A DNA stretch of 64,000 nucleotides from Rhodobacter sp. CZR27 (lineage in GTDB: Bacteria; Pseudomonadota; Alphaproteobacteria; Rhodobacterales; Rhodobacteraceae): assembly GCF_002407205.1 (NCBI RefSeq), contig NZ_CP023548.1, positions 2,814,501-2,878,500 of the forward strand. Reading direction: 5' to 3'. The notes under the pieces are model-generated. The model saw only the letters and a list, made by a program, of their open reading frames with translations, searched no databases and had not been told where the DNA came from. Every line of letters starts with the position of its first letter. Positions within the stretch are counted from its first letter, which is position 1. Made by a program: the position numbers and the translations under genes. Below are positions 9,163-20,711 of the stretch, one piece after another.

Positions 9163-10674
9163 TCACAGGTCGAGCAGCAGGCGGCGCGGGTCTTCCAGCG
9201 CCTCCTTCACGCGGACGAGGAAGGTCACCGCGCCCTTGCCGTCGACGATGCGGTGATCGTAGCTGAGCGCGAGGTACATCATCGGGCGGATCACGATCTG
9301 CCCCTTCTCGACCACCGGCCGGTCCTGGATCTTGTGCATCCCGAGGATCCCCGACTGCGGCGGGTTCAGGATCGGCGAGGACATCAGCGAGCCATAGACC
9401 CCGCCGTTCGAGATGGTGAAGCTGCCGCCCTGCATCTCGGCCATCGACAGTTTCCCGTCACGCGCACGGGCGCCGAGTTCGGCGATCTTCTTCTCGATCT
9501 GGGCAAAGCCCATCTGGTCGGCGTCACGCACCACCGGCACCACGAGGCCCGAGGGCGTGCCCACCGCCACGCCCATGTGGACGTAGTTCTTGTAGACGAT
9601 GTCCGTGCCGTCGATCTCGGCATTGACCTCGGGCACTTCCTTCAGCGCGTGGCAGCAGGCCTTCACGAAGAAGGACATGAAGCCCATCTTCACGCCGTGC
9701 TTCTTCTCGAAGGCGTCCTTGTACTCGTTGCGCAGCGCCATCACGCCCGACATGTCCACCTCGTTGTAGGTGGTCAGCATCGCGGCGGTGTTCTGCGCCT
9801 CCTTCAGGCGGCGGGCGATGGTCTGGCGCAGGCGGGTCATCTTCACCCGCTCCTCGCGCGCCGCATCATCGGCCGGAACCGGCTGGCGCGGCAGCGCAGG
9901 CTGCGGCGCGGCCGGGGCCTGCGCGATCGGTGCCGTGGCCGCGGCGACGGCACGCGCCACGTCCTCCTTCATCACGCGACCGTCGCGGCCCGAGCCCTGC
10001 ACGGCATCACGGTCAAGACCGGCTTCGGCCATCGCCTTCTTGGCGGCCGGCGCATCCTCCACATCCTTCTTCGCGGCGGGAGCCGGCGCCGGGGCCGCGG
10101 CCTTGGGCACCGCCGCGGCGGCCGCGCCATCGGTCGAGATCAGCGCGAGCTTCGATCCGGCGGCGACCGTGGTCCCTTCCGTCACCAGGATCTCGGCCAG
10201 CACGCCGCTGGCCGGGGCCGGAACCTCGACCGAAACCTTGTCCGTTTCGAGTTCGCACAGCATCTCGTCCTGCGCCACCGTGTCGCCGGGCTTCTTGAAC
10301 CAGGTGGAAACAGTCGCCTCGGACACCGATTCACCCAGCGCCGGCACCATCACGTCGATCATCTTGCTCTCTCCCGCGCCGGCCTCGGCCCTGGCGCCTT
10401 TCTGAGTCTTGTCCCGCGCCGGCTCGTCGCCGGCCTCCGCCGCGCCGATCTGGGCAAGAAGGGCCGCGACACCCACGGTCGTCCCCTCCGGCGCCACGAT
10501 CTCTGTCAGACGGCCCGCAACAGGAGCATGCACCTCGACCGTCACCTTGTCGGTTTCCAGTTCGCAGAGCATCTCGTCGACCGCGACGCGGTCGCCCGGC
10601 TTCTTGAACCAGGTGGCGACCGTCGCCTCGGTGACGCTTTCACCCAGCGTCGGAACCCGTACTTCCGTTCCCAT
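9163..10674 (-). CDS. sucB: Dihydrolipoyllysine succinyltransferase (E2o) with two lipoyl domains
   Basis: Core subunit of the 2-oxoglutarate dehydrogenase complex; it transfers the succinyl group from the lipoyl arm to CoA. Two lipoyl domains are present: residues about 4-76 with lipoyl-lysine K43, and about 107-180 with K146, each in the motif ELETDKV. An Ala/Pro-rich linker follows, then a peripheral-subunit-binding domain, then the catalytic domain ending with [15 protein letters not shown], which contains the catalytic histidine. Classical E2o has one lipoyl domain, so the duplication is notable; residue 105 ([11 protein letters not shown]) looks like a former N terminus. The gene follows sucA after 4 bp. 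Confidence 0.95.
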   Translation of the reverse strand: MGTEVRVPTLGESVTEATVATWFKKPGDRVAVDEMLCELETDKVTVEVHAPVAGRLTEIVAPEGTTVGVAALLAQIGAAEAGDEPARDKTQKGARAEAGAGESKMIDVMVPALGESVSEATVSTWFKKPGDTVAQDEMLCELETDKVSVEVPAPASGVLAEILVTEGTTVAAGSKLALISTDGAAAAAVPKAAAPAPAPAAKKDVEDAPAAKKAMAEAGLDRDAVQGSGRDGRVMKEDVARAVAAATAPIAQAPAAPQPALPRQPVPADDAAREERVKMTRLRQTIARRLKEAQNTAAMLTTYNEVDMSGVMALRNEYKDAFEKKHGVKMGFMSFFVKACCHALKEVPEVNAEIDGTDIVYKNYVHMGVAVGTPSGLVVPVVRDADQMGFAQIEKKIAELGARARDGKLSMAEMQGGSFTISNGGVYGSLMSSPILNPPQSGILGMHKIQDRPVVEKGQIVIRPMMYLALSYDHRIVDGKGAVTFLVRVKEALEDPRRLLLDL

Positions 10675-10678
10675 TCCG

Positions 10679-13645
10679 TCAGCTCCCGATGGTCAGCGCG
10701 TCGTTCACCAGCGCCTCCTGTTCCGCCTTGTGACGGCTGGCAAGGCCCGTCGCCGGAGCCGCCGATGCCGCACGCCCCACGTAATGGGCGCGGTGGTGGC
10801 TGGCGCCGATCCGGGTCAGCACCCATTCGAGGTTCGGCTCGACGAAGGTCCAGCCGCCCTGGTTCTTGGGCTCCTCCTGGCACCAGACGATATCGGCCTG
10901 CTTGAAGCGGCCCAGTTCCTTCACGAGGCTCAGCGCCGGGAAGGGATAGAACTGCTCGAGCCGCAGCAGGTAGATGTCGTCGATCCCGCGCTTGTCGCGC
11001 TCGGCCAACAGGTCATAGTAGACCTTGCCCGAGCAGATCACCACGCGCCGGATCTCGGCATCCGGCTTCAGCACCGTTTCCGAATTGCCCTCCTGCGCGT
11101 CGTCCCACAGCACCCGGTGGAAGCCCGAGCCGGTGGTGAAATCCTCCGCCTTCGAGACGCACATCGGATGGCGCAGCAGCGACTTCGGCGTCATCAGGAT
11201 CAGCGGCTTGCGGAAGTTGCGGTGGATCTGCCGACGCAGGATGTGGAAGTAGTTCGCGGGCGTCGAGCAGTTCGCCACGATCCAGTTGTCGTTGGCCGAC
11301 ATCTGCAGGAAGCGCTCCGGTCGGCCCGAGGAGTGTTCGGGCCCCTGCCCCTCCATCCCGTGCGGCAGCAGAACCACGAGGCCCGACATGCGCAGCCACT
11401 TCGACTCGCCCGAGTTGATGAACTGGTCGAACATGATCTGCGCGCCGTTGGCGAAGTCGCCGAACTGGGCCTCCCACATCACCAGCGCGTTGGGTTCCGC
11501 CAGCGAATAGCCATACTCGAAGCCGAGCACGGCATATTCCGACAGCATCGAGTCGATGACCTCGTACCGCGCCTGCCCGCTGCGGATGTGGTTCAGCGGA
11601 TAGTGGCGTTCCTCGGTCGACTGGTCGATGAAGGCCGAATGGCGTTGGCTGAACGTGCCGCGGGTGCAGTCCTGCCCGGAAAGCCGCACCGGGTAGCCCT
11701 CGGTCACGAACGAGCCGAAGGCCAGAGCCTCGCCGGTCGCCCAGTCGAAGCCCTTGCCGGTCTCGAACATCTGCCTCTTGGCCTCGAGCTGCCGCGCCAC
11801 CGTCTTGTGCAGGTCGAACCCTTCCGGCACGCGGACCAGCGCCTGGCCGATCTCCTCCAGCGTCTCGGCCGAGATCGAGGTGCGGCCCGGCTCATACTCC
11901 GCGCCGTGGCGGTCGATGTGCTTCCAGCGGCCGTCCAGCCAGTCGGCCTTGTTCGGCTTGAAGTCCTTGCCGGCCTCGAACTCCTCGTTCAGCTGGGCCT
12001 GGAAGGCGGCCTTCATGTCCTCGATCTCGCCTTCGGGGATCAGGCCGTCCCGCACCAGACGCTCGGTGTAAAGCTGAAGCGTGGTCTTGTGCTTCTTGAT
12101 CGAAGTATACATCGCCGGGTTGGTGAACATGGGCTCGTCGCCCTCGTTGTGACCGAAGCGGCGGTAGCAGAAGATGTCGATCACGACGTCCTTGTGGAAC
12201 TTCTGCCGGAACTCGGTCGCCACCTTGGCGGCATGCACCACGGCCTCGGGGTCGTCGCCGTTCACGTGGAAGATCGGCGCTTCCACCATCAGCGCGATGT
12301 CCGTCGGATAGGGCGAGGACCGGCTGAACGACGGCGCGGTGGTGAAGCCGATCTGGTTGTTCACGACGATGTGGATCGTGCCGCCCGTGCGGTGGCCGAC
12401 AAGGCCTGACAGGCCGAAGCATTCCGCCACGACCCCCTGCCCCGCGAAGGCCGCATCGCCGTGCAACAGGATCGGCAGCACCTGGCTGCGGGCCTTGTCG
12501 CCCATCTGCTCCTGCTTGGCGCGGACCTTGCCCAGCACGACCGGGTTCACGGCTTCAAGGTGCGAGGGGTTCGCGGTCAGCGACAGGTGCACGGTGTTGC
12601 CATCGAACTCGCGGTCCGAGGAAGCGCCGAGGTGGTACTTCACGTCGCCCGAGCCGTCGACCTCGTCGGGCTTGAAGCTGCCGCCCTGGAACTCGTTGAA
12701 GATCGCGCGATAGGGCTTGGCCATCACGTTGGCGAGCACCGAGAGGCGCCCGCGGTGCGGCATGCCGATCACGATCTCCTGCACGCCCAGCGCGCCGCCG
12801 CGCTTGATGATCTGCTCCATCGCCGGGATCAGGCTTTCGCCGCCGTCGAGGCCGAAGCGCTTGGTGCCCATGTATTTCACATGGAGGAACTTCTCGAAGC
12901 CCTCGGCCTCGACCAGCTTGTTCAGGATCGCGCGACGACCCTCGCGGGTGAAGTGGATCTCCTTGCCGTAGCCCTCGATGCGCTCCTTCAGCCAGGCCGC
13001 CTGCTCGGGGTCGGAAATATGCATGTATTGCAGAGCGAATGTGCCGCAGTACGTGCGCTTGACGATGTCCACGATCTGCCGCATGGAAGCGACCTGAAGA
13101 CCGAGCACGTTGTCGATGAAGATCGGCCGGTCCATGTCGGCGTCCGTGAAGCCGTAGGACTTGGGATCAAGCTCGGGGTGGTTCGTGGTGTTGCGCATCC
13201 CGAGCGGATCGAGATCGGCGGCAAGATGGCCGCGGATCCGGTAGGCGCGGATGAGCATCAGCGCCCGGATGGAATCGAGAACCGCGCGCTGCACCTGCGC
13301 GTCCGAAAGGCTCACACCCTTTTCGGCGGCCTTTGCCTGGATCTTCTCGGCGGCGCCCTTGGCCTCTTTCGGCGCGGGCGCCACAGGCCATTGGCCGGTC
13401 AGCGCCGCGGTCAGGTCATCGGTGGGCGTCGGCGGCCAGTCGGCGCGCGCCCAGGACGGCCCATGCGCCTGACGCTTGGCGTCGATCTCGCTGTCGCCCA
13501 GCGAACGGAACAACTCCGCCCAGCCTGCGTCCACCGACGCGGGATCTTCGGCATAACGTGCCTGCAACTGGTCAATGTACTCGGCGTTCTGGCCCTGAAG
13601 GAAGCTCGAGGCGTGGAACTGCGCGTTGGGAGAATGTTCCGTCAT
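10679..13645 (-). CDS. sucA: 2-oxoglutarate dehydrogenase E1 component
   Basis: Thiamine-diphosphate-dependent decarboxylase of 2-oxoglutarate, the entry subunit of the TCA-cycle complex. The 988-residue chain carries the N-terminal E2-contact segment ([16 protein letters not shown]), the thiamine-binding region with [29 protein letters not shown] and VNNQIGFTT, and the transketolase-like pyrimidine domain with [10 protein letters not shown]. The ATG at 13645 ([10 protein letters not shown]) was chosen over an upstream in-frame ATG because AGGTGA precedes it and the family begins there. It stands between sucD and sucB in the operon. Confidence 0.97.
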   Translation of the reverse strand: MTEHSPNAQFHASSFLQGQNAEYIDQLQARYAEDPASVDAGWAELFRSLGDSEIDAKRQAHGPSWARADWPPTPTDDLTAALTGQWPVAPAPKEAKGAAEKIQAKAAEKGVSLSDAQVQRAVLDSIRALMLIRAYRIRGHLAADLDPLGMRNTTNHPELDPKSYGFTDADMDRPIFIDNVLGLQVASMRQIVDIVKRTYCGTFALQYMHISDPEQAAWLKERIEGYGKEIHFTREGRRAILNKLVEAEGFEKFLHVKYMGTKRFGLDGGESLIPAMEQIIKRGGALGVQEIVIGMPHRGRLSVLANVMAKPYRAIFNEFQGGSFKPDEVDGSGDVKYHLGASSDREFDGNTVHLSLTANPSHLEAVNPVVLGKVRAKQEQMGDKARSQVLPILLHGDAAFAGQGVVAECFGLSGLVGHRTGGTIHIVVNNQIGFTTAPSFSRSSPYPTDIALMVEAPIFHVNGDDPEAVVHAAKVATEFRQKFHKDVVIDIFCYRRFGHNEGDEPMFTNPAMYTSIKKHKTTLQLYTERLVRDGLIPEGEIEDMKAAFQAQLNEEFEAGKDFKPNKADWLDGRWKHIDRHGAEYEPGRTSISAETLEEIGQALVRVPEGFDLHKTVARQLEAKRQMFETGKGFDWATGEALAFGSFVTEGYPVRLSGQDCTRGTFSQRHSAFIDQSTEERHYPLNHIRSGQARYEVIDSMLSEYAVLGFEYGYSLAEPNALVMWEAQFGDFANGAQIMFDQFINSGESKWLRMSGLVVLLPHGMEGQGPEHSSGRPERFLQMSANDNWIVANCSTPANYFHILRRQIHRNFRKPLILMTPKSLLRHPMCVSKAEDFTTGSGFHRVLWDDAQEGNSETVLKPDAEIRRVVICSGKVYYDLLAERDKRGIDDIYLLRLEQFYPFPALSLVKELGRFKQADIVWCQEEPKNQGGWTFVEPNLEWVLTRIGASHHRAHYVGRAASAAPATGLASRHKAEQEALVNDALTIGS

Positions 13646-13699
13646 GGTTTCACCTGACATCTGGAAGGCCCGCGCCAACACGGCGCGGGCCTGAAGGTC

Positions 13700-14584
13700 T
13701 TACTTGCCGAGGGCCTTCATCACGGCTTCGCCCAGGTGGGCCGGGCTGTCGGCGACGATGATGCCCGCGCTCTTCATCGCTTCGATCTTCGATTCCGCAT
13801 CGCCCTTGCCGCCCGAGACGATGGCGCCGGCATGGCCCATGCGGCGGCCCGGAGGCGCGGTGCGGCCGGCGATGAAGCCCGCGGTGGGCTTCCAACGGCC
13901 GCGTTTTTTCTCGTCGGCGAGGAACTGCGCCGCTTCCTCTTCGGCCGAACCGCCGATCTCGCCGATCATGATGATGGACTCCGTTTCCGGGTCCGCAAGG
14001 AACATCTCGAGCACGTCGATATGTTCCATGCCCTTGATCGGATCGCCGCCGATGCCGACCGCCGAGGACTGGCCGAGGCCCACGTCCGAGGTCTGCTTCA
14101 CCGCCTCATAGGTCAGCGTGCCCGAACGCGACACCACACCCACCGAGCCGCGCTTGAAGATCGAGCCCGGCATGATGCCGATCTTGCACTCGTCGGGCGT
14201 CATGATGCCCGGGCAGTTCGGCCCGATGAGCCGCGAGGACGAGCCCTGCAGCGCCCGCTTCACCTTCATCATGTCGAGCACCGGGATGCCTTCCGTGATG
14301 CAGACGATCAGCGGGATCTCGGCGTCGATCGCCTCGAGGATCGAGTCGGCCGCGAACGGCGGCGGCACATAGATCACGCTGGCGTTGGCGCCGGTGACTT
14401 CGCGGGCCTCGTAAACCGAGTTGAAGACCGGCAGGCCGAGATGCTCGGTGCCGCCCTTGCCCGGCGTCACGCCGCCGACCATCTGCGTGCCGTAAGCAAT
14501 CGCCTGCTCGGTGTGGAAGGTGCCCTGGCTGCCGGTGATGCCCTGGCAGATGACTTTGGTGTCTTTGTTGACGAGGACGGACAT
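13700..14584 (-). CDS. sucD: Succinyl-CoA synthetase (ADP/GDP-forming) alpha subunit
   Basis: Binds CoA and carries the phosphohistidine of succinyl-CoA synthetase, making a nucleoside triphosphate from succinyl-CoA. From the ATG at 14584 ([21 protein letters not shown]) the protein has 294 residues, the normal length; AAGGAA precedes the start. The CoA-binding Rossmann segment, the [10 protein letters not shown] motif and the active-site histidine in [20 protein letters not shown] (about residue 250) are all present. It is separated from its partner sucC by a glycosyltransferase-like gene, which is unusual because sucC and sucD are normally adjacent or overlapping. Confidence 0.96.
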   Translation of the reverse strand: MSVLVNKDTKVICQGITGSQGTFHTEQAIAYGTQMVGGVTPGKGGTEHLGLPVFNSVYEAREVTGANASVIYVPPPFAADSILEAIDAEIPLIVCITEGIPVLDMMKVKRALQGSSSRLIGPNCPGIMTPDECKIGIMPGSIFKRGSVGVVSRSGTLTYEAVKQTSDVGLGQSSAVGIGGDPIKGMEHIDVLEMFLADPETESIIMIGEIGGSAEEEAAQFLADEKKRGRWKPTAGFIAGRTAPPGRRMGHAGAIVSGGKGDAESKIEAMKSAGIIVADSPAHLGEAVMKALGK

Positions 14585-14606
14585 GGAGAATTCCTTGAAA
14601 TAGTCT

Positions 14607-15635
14607 TCAGGTGAGGGAAGCGGACCGGTCGCCGTCCGGCATCTGCCCGACGTGGAAGGTCGGGTTCCGCCGCAACTTGTTGCGCAGGATGTAGGCAAGG
14701 TTCAGCGCGCTACCGATCAAGCCGATCGGCAGGCCGCGCAGGCTCGGGTTGCGCGGCAGGAGGCGCAGCATGGCGCGGGCCAGCGCACCGTCCTCGATGA
14801 TCCAAGCGGTGTGGTCGGCGGGCAGGTCAGCACGGTGGCACTTGGCCCATTGCCGGTGCAGGCTGAGTTGGCTGTAGAGCGAACGCGCTTCGACCGAGTT
14901 GCGCGCATAGCGCCAAGTCTTACGGCCCTGCGCATGGACGAAGCGCGGCTCGCCGTGGCGGAGCGTGGCGATGCGCTGGAAGAAGCCGAAGTCGCCCGGC
15001 AGCATGTCATGCGCGATGTCGCGGCCAGTGCGAAGCGCCTTGACCGGCACCTGCCCGAACTCGGCCGAGCCGAGGAGACCCCCCAGGATGTCCTGGTCGC
15101 CGACGATGAACTGCCTGTCCGCGACTTGGTAGACGTTTGACCGCAAGAGCGACTTCCAGCGATCGAGGAGCGGCAGGTGGCGGGCGGTGACGCCAACGAC
15201 GCAGGAGTTGACGGTGTAGCCGAGTTCGCGCGCTATCGCTCGACCGATGGCGATAGTGCGGCCCCCGGTCCCGGTGAAGCGGCTGCGAAAGCCCTCTTGA
15301 GCGATGAGGATCGTGTCCTCCGTTAGGTCGCGGAAGTAGATCGACGGATCGGCGGTCAGGATCAGGTCGGCATCCAGCCAAGTGATGCGCTTGATCCCCC
15401 GTGCGAGCAGTTGCTCGATCAGGTAGGGCTTTATGTTCCAGAACGTGTCCTCGGCCCAGAGGTCGCGGTGCAGGACGACGTTCGGCTGACGTCCTAGCCA
15501 GTCCTGCGCCCGCGTGCCCAAGTCGCGGGCCGGCAGGTGCAGGCGGGCTTTGGGGCAGGTGCGATGCAGGCTCACTGCCAGCAGCATTAGCGCCGGCAGA
15601 TCCTGTTCGCGATCCTCGAAGGTCAGAAAGTCCAT
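14607..15635 (-). CDS. Glycosyltransferase-like protein (GT-A fold) inserted in the suc operon
   Basis: A 342-residue protein without signal peptide. The key motif is [11 protein letters not shown] near residue 90, a DxD-type nucleotide-sugar/metal site of GT-A glycosyltransferases, preceded by a small helical N-terminal part and followed by [11 protein letters not shown], similar to the downstream acidic motif of GT8-like enzymes. The sugar donor and acceptor are unknown. The gene lies between sucC (34 bp gap) and sucD (22 bp gap), same strand, with GAGGGGAA before its ATG. It uses codons that are rare in its neighbours (CTA, CGA, ATA), suggesting later acquisition. A lipopolysaccharide or capsule role is possible but not shown. 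Confidence 0.65.
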   Translation of the reverse strand: MDFLTFEDREQDLPALMLLAVSLHRTCPKARLHLPARDLGTRAQDWLGRQPNVVLHRDLWAEDTFWNIKPYLIEQLLARGIKRITWLDADLILTADPSIYFRDLTEDTILIAQEGFRSRFTGTGGRTIAIGRAIARELGYTVNSCVVGVTARHLPLLDRWKSLLRSNVYQVADRQFIVGDQDILGGLLGSAEFGQVPVKALRTGRDIAHDMLPGDFGFFQRIATLRHGEPRFVHAQGRKTWRYARNSVEARSLYSQLSLHRQWAKCHRADLPADHTAWIIEDGALARAMLRLLPRNPSLRGLPIGLIGSALNLAYILRNKLRRNPTFHVGQMPDGDRSASLT

Positions 15636-15650
15636 CTGGTTCCCCTCGCA

Positions 15651-15669
15651 CCCTCGCCGACGCCGAGGG
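15651..15669 (-). other. Small hairpin between sucC and the inserted gene
   Basis: CCCTCG at 15651-15656 pairs with CGAGGG at 15664-15669, with the sucC stop immediately next to it. There is no T tract, so it could be an RNA-processing or attenuating element adjusting expression across the insertion. Its role is a guess. Confidence 0.35.
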
Positions 15670-16863
15670 TCACCCCTTCACCGCTTTGACGATCTTCTGA
15701 GCGGCGTCCGACAGGTTGTCGCCCGCGATGACATTGAGGCCGGAGTTCGCGATGATCTCCTTGCCCATCTCCACGTTCGTGCCTTCCAGGCGCACGACCA
15801 GCGGCACCTGCAGGCCCACTTCCTTCACGGCGGCGAGGATGCCCTCGGCGATGATGTCGCAACGCATGATCCCGCCGAAGATGTTGACGAGGATGCCCTT
15901 CACGTTCGGGTCCGAGGTGATGATCTTGAAGGCTTCCGTCACCTTCTCCTTGGTGGCGCCACCGCCCACGTCGAGGAAGTTCGCCGGCTCCGCGCCGTAG
16001 AGCTTGATGATGTCCATCGTGGCCATCGCAAGGCCCGCGCCGTTCACCATGCAGCCGATCTCGCCGTCGAGCGCGATGTAGTTCAGGTCGAACTTCGAGG
16101 CAGCGAGTTCCTTCGGGTCCTCTTCCGTCTCGTCACGCAGCGCCATGATGTCGGGCTGGCGGTAGAGCGCGTTGTTGTCGAAGCCCACCTTGGCGTCGAG
16201 CACCTTCAAGTGGCCGTCGGTCATCACGATCAGCGGGTTGATCTCGAGCATCTCCATGTCCTTCTCGACGAAGGCCTTGTAGAGTTGCTTGACCAGCTGC
16301 ACGCACTGCTTGACCTGCGCGCCCTCGAGACCCAGCGCGAAGGCGACGCGGCGGCCGTGGAAGTCCGACAGGCCCGAGGCCGGATCGACCGAGAACGACA
16401 CGATCTTCTCGGGCGTGTGGGCGGCGACTTCCTCGATGTCCATCCCGCCTTCGGTCGAGCAGACGAAGGAGACGCGCGACGAGCCGCGGTCCACCAGCAG
16501 CGCGAGGTACAGTTCGCGCGCGATGTCCGAGCCTTCCTCGATGTAGATGCGGTTGACCTGCTTGCCGGCCGGGCCGGTCTGGTGCGTCACCAGCGTGCGG
16601 CCGAGCATCTGCTTGGCGAGTTCGGCGGCTTCGCCCACCGACTTCGCGAGGCGGACGCCGCCTTTCTCGCCGGCTTCCGGCTCCTTGAACTTGCCCTTGC
16701 CGCGGCCGCCGGCGTGGATCTGCGCCTTGACGACCCAGAGCGGGCCGCCCAGCTCGCCCGCCGCGGACTTGGCTTCGTCGGCTTTCAGAACGACCCGGCC
16801 GTCGGACACCGGCGCACCGTAGCTGCGCAGGAGCGCCTTCGCCTGGTATTCGTGGATGTTCAT
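15670..16863 (-). CDS. sucC: Succinyl-CoA synthetase beta subunit
   Basis: Nucleotide-binding and succinate-binding subunit of succinyl-CoA synthetase. The 397-residue sequence has the ATP-grasp domain with [19 protein letters not shown] near the N terminus, the magnesium/nucleotide site EINPLIV, and the C-terminal CoA-ligase domain with [21 protein letters not shown] and [10 protein letters not shown]. It is the first gene of the minus-strand operon that runs through sucD, sucA, sucB and lpd. The upstream region holds a twin-palindrome operator 106-135 bases before the start. A GGGACAG sequence serves as ribosome-binding site. Confidence 0.97.
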   Translation of the reverse strand: MNIHEYQAKALLRSYGAPVSDGRVVLKADEAKSAAGELGGPLWVVKAQIHAGGRGKGKFKEPEAGEKGGVRLAKSVGEAAELAKQMLGRTLVTHQTGPAGKQVNRIYIEEGSDIARELYLALLVDRGSSRVSFVCSTEGGMDIEEVAAHTPEKIVSFSVDPASGLSDFHGRRVAFALGLEGAQVKQCVQLVKQLYKAFVEKDMEMLEINPLIVMTDGHLKVLDAKVGFDNNALYRQPDIMALRDETEEDPKELAASKFDLNYIALDGEIGCMVNGAGLAMATMDIIKLYGAEPANFLDVGGGATKEKVTEAFKIITSDPNVKGILVNIFGGIMRCDIIAEGILAAVKEVGLQVPLVVRLEGTNVEMGKEIIANSGLNVIAGDNLSDAAQKIVKAVKG

Positions 16864-16967
16864 TGAACTGTCCCATCGCTAATGATTTGCGGCGTGATGC
16901 CACAGAAACGGGCGGGTTCAAAACGGGTTTTGCGCTACCATCAGGATTTGGCCGCAAAAAGGAAGGT

Positions 16968-17000
16968 TTGTGATCACAGGCCGGAAATGCGTGATCACAA
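16968..17000 (-). promoter_or_regulatory. Twin GTGATCAC palindromes upstream of sucC (candidate AkgR operator)
   Basis: Two exact 8-bp palindromes GTGATCAC lie at 16970-16977 and 16991-16998, centres 21 bp apart; with flanking bases they form a perfect 10-bp inverted repeat (16968-16977 and 16991-17000) around 13 bases. The same pair with the same 21-bp spacing occurs in front of sdhC and I found it nowhere else in the window. Two helical turns of spacing suggests two dimers on one DNA face. The nearby GntR/FCD gene at 26484-27134 is the best candidate binder, because that family favours GT...AC palindromes; this is inference. Confidence 0.6.
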
Positions 17001-17041
17001 CGCTTGGCCATGCTGCCGCGCGGCATCCGTCCGGACAGGAA

Positions 17042-17073
17042 AAAGGGCGCGCCGGCAGACCGGCGCGCCCTTT
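17042..17073 (-). terminator. Terminator of mdh
   Basis: AAAGGGCGCGCCGG at 17042-17055 and CCGGCGCGCCCTTT at 17060-17073 form a perfect 14-bp stem with a CAGA loop, 20 bases after the mdh stop on the minus strand. It separates mdh from the sucC operon, indicating that the latter has its own promoter. Confidence 0.8.
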
Positions 17074-17092
17074 CCCGAAGATCCGAAGCGAC

Positions 17093-18995
<1,903 letters not shown>

Positions 18996-19000
<5 letters not shown>

Positions 19001-19024
19001 TTTGCCGCGCCGCAGCAAATCAGG
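18996..19024. promoter_or_regulatory. 10-bp inverted repeat at the end of the TSUP gene, upstream of mcl2
   Basis: CCTGATTTGC at 18996-19005 and GCAAATCAGG at 19015-19024 are perfect inverted copies around 9 bases, and the left arm overlaps the TSUP stop codon. It lacks a T tract, so it could be a terminator for the exporter gene or an operator for mcl2, 66 bases further on. Confidence 0.45.
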
Positions 19025-19089
19025 GCTTGCCGAATATGCCGGAAATGTGTTCCCAAGCGCAAGATTGTTGCTGGCAGGGGAGAATCGTC

Positions 19090-19947
19090 ATGGCGCATCA
19101 GGCTCATCCGTTCCGTTCGGTGCTCTACATCCCCGGCTCGAAGGAACGCGCACTGGAAAAGGCGCAGGGGCTGGCAGCCGACGCGATCATCTTCGACCTC
19201 GAGGATGCGGTCGCCCATGACGAGAAGCTGCACGCCCGCGACCTGCTGAAGCGCACGCTGGAGACGGCCGACTACGGTCGTCGCATCCGCATCGTGCGGG
19301 TGAACGGGATGGACACGGAGTGGGGCCGCGACGACGTGGCGGCCTTCGTGGGCTCGAAGGCAGACGTGATCCTGATCCCCAAGGTCTCCTCGGCGGCGGA
19401 CGTGCAGGCGGTGGCCGACCTCATCCCCGACGTGCCGCTCTGGGCGATGATGGAGACGGCACTCGGCATGCTGAACGCGGCCGAGATCGCCGCCCATCCG
19501 CGCCTGACCGGCATGGTGATGGGCACGAACGATCTGTCCAAGGAACTCGGCAGCCGCTTCCGCCCAGACCGCCTTGCGCTGCAGACGGGCCTCGGCCTCT
19601 GCCTGCTCGCCGCCCGCGCTTACGGCCTCACCATCGTCGACGGCGTCTACAACGCCTTCAAGGACGAGGACGGCCTGCGCGCCGAATGCACGCAGGGCCG
19701 CGACATGGGCTTCGACGGCAAGACGCTGATCCATCCGGCGCAGCTCGACATCGCCAACGAGGTCTTCTCGCCCTCCGAGGCCGAAATCACGCTGGCCAAC
19801 CGCCAGATCGAGGCTTTCGAGGCGGCCGAGCGGCAGGGCCTCGGCGTCGCCGTGGTGGATGGTAAGATCGTCGAGAACCTGCATATCGTGACCGCGCGGC
19901 AGACTCTGGCCAAGGCCGAGGCGATTGCCGCGTTCGGGGCAAGTTGA
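19090..19947 (+). CDS. mcl2: (3S)-malyl-CoA thioesterase (CitE-like)
   Basis: Hydrolyses (3S)-malyl-CoA to malate and CoA, completing glyoxylate plus acetyl-CoA conversion after malyl-CoA lyase in the ethylmalonyl-CoA pathway. The 285-residue protein is of the HpcH/HpaI/CitE superfamily, with LYIPGSKERALEKAQGLAAD at the N terminus, the metal-site segment FDLEDAVA, MMETALGMLN and KTLIHPAQ. It closely matches my memory of R. sphaeroides Mcl2, not the lyase Mcl1, which begins with a different N terminus. The ATG at 19090 has GGGGAG upstream; a longer in-frame reading is disfavoured. Lyase versus thioesterase cannot be proven from motifs alone. Confidence 0.85.
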   Translation: MAHQAHPFRSVLYIPGSKERALEKAQGLAADAIIFDLEDAVAHDEKLHARDLLKRTLETADYGRRIRIVRVNGMDTEWGRDDVAAFVGSKADVILIPKVSSAADVQAVADLIPDVPLWAMMETALGMLNAAEIAAHPRLTGMVMGTNDLSKELGSRFRPDRLALQTGLGLCLLAARAYGLTIVDGVYNAFKDEDGLRAECTQGRDMGFDGKTLIHPAQLDIANEVFSPSEAEITLANRQIEAFEAAERQGLGVAVVDGKIVENLHIVTARQTLAKAEAIAAFGAS

Positions 19948-19955
19948 GGAACGAT

Positions 19956-20510
19956 ATGCTTCTGTTGATCCTGGGGGTCGCGCTGTGGTCCGCGGCCCAT
20001 CTGTTCAAGCGCGTGGCGCCCGGCCTGCGGGCGCCGCTGGGCGATGCCGGCAAGGGCGTAGCCGCGCTTCTGCTGGTGACCTCGCTCGTGCTGATGGTTA
20101 TGGGCTATCGCGCGGCCGACTTCATCTCGGTCTACACCCCGCCGCCGGGGATCGGCCACGCGAACAACCTCATCATGCTGATCGCGCTGATCGTCTTTGG
20201 CGCCGGCATGTCGAAAGGCTGGCTCTGGACGAAGATCCGCCACCCGATGCTCTACGGCTTCGTGATCTGGGCCTTTGCGCACCTGCTGGTGAATGGCGAC
20301 GTGGCCTCGCTGATCCTGTTCGGCGGCCTTGGCGCCTGGGCGGTGGCCGAGATCGTGCTGATCAACAGGCAGACAGAGTGGGTGCGCCCCGTGTCCGGCG
20401 GGCCGAAGCGCGACCTCGCCCTTATCGGAGTGGTTCTGGTGATGTATGGGCTGATCGCCCTCGTCCACATCTGGACGGGCCACACCCCCTTTGCCGGAAC
20501 CTACGCATGA
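19956..20510 (+). CDS. NnrU family membrane protein
   Basis: A 184-residue protein with about six predicted transmembrane helices, rich in the pattern found in NnrU: LRAPLGDAGKG, the IRHPMLYGFVIWAFAHLLVNGD signature in two parts, and a conserved HIW/H near the end. NnrU is associated with nitric-oxide metabolism in denitrifiers, and distant relatives include isoprenylcysteine methyltransferase-like proteins; the true activity is unknown. I chose ATG at 19956 with GAGGA upstream over a TTG overlapping the mcl2 stop. It follows mcl2 by 8 bp and overlaps the next gene, so it belongs to the mcl2-mch operon. Confidence 0.75.
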   Translation: MLLLILGVALWSAAHLFKRVAPGLRAPLGDAGKGVAALLLVTSLVLMVMGYRAADFISVYTPPPGIGHANNLIMLIALIVFGAGMSKGWLWTKIRHPMLYGFVIWAFAHLLVNGDVASLILFGGLGAWAVAEIVLINRQTEWVRPVSGGPKRDLALIGVVLVMYGLIALVHIWTGHTPFAGTYA

Positions 20511-20710
20511 AACTCTACCGCTTCCTGACCGAAGACGACACCTCGGCCTTCTGCCACAAGGTGACCGCCGCGCTGAACAAGGGCTGGCACCTGCATGGCG
20601 AGCCCACCTATGCCTTCGATGCGGCGAAGGGCGTGATGCGCTGCGGTCAGGCGGTGGTGAAGGACGTTCCGGGCACCTACACGCCCGAGACCAAGCTGGG
20701 AGATTACTGA
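20507..20710 (+). CDS. DUF1737 domain protein
   Basis: A 67-residue protein beginning MKLYRFLTEDDTSAF and containing ALNKGWHLHGEPTYAFD, the core of the DUF1737 family, a small alpha-beta fold of unknown function. It overlaps the preceding gene by ATGA (20507-20510), indicating translational coupling, and ends 1 bp before the mch start. Its position between mcl2 and mch suggests a role near acyl-CoA metabolism, but nothing in the sequence shows it. Confidence 0.7.
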   Translation: MKLYRFLTEDDTSAFCHKVTAALNKGWHLHGEPTYAFDAAKGVMRCGQAVVKDVPGTYTPETKLGDY

Positions 20711-20711
20711 G

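Noticed and set aside
16968..17000. Reading the TGTGATCACA elements as CRP/FNR sites
   Set aside because: CRP sites need TGTGA-N6-TCACA and FNR-type sites TTGAT-N4-ATCAA; here the half sites touch with no spacer, so a different family is more likely.
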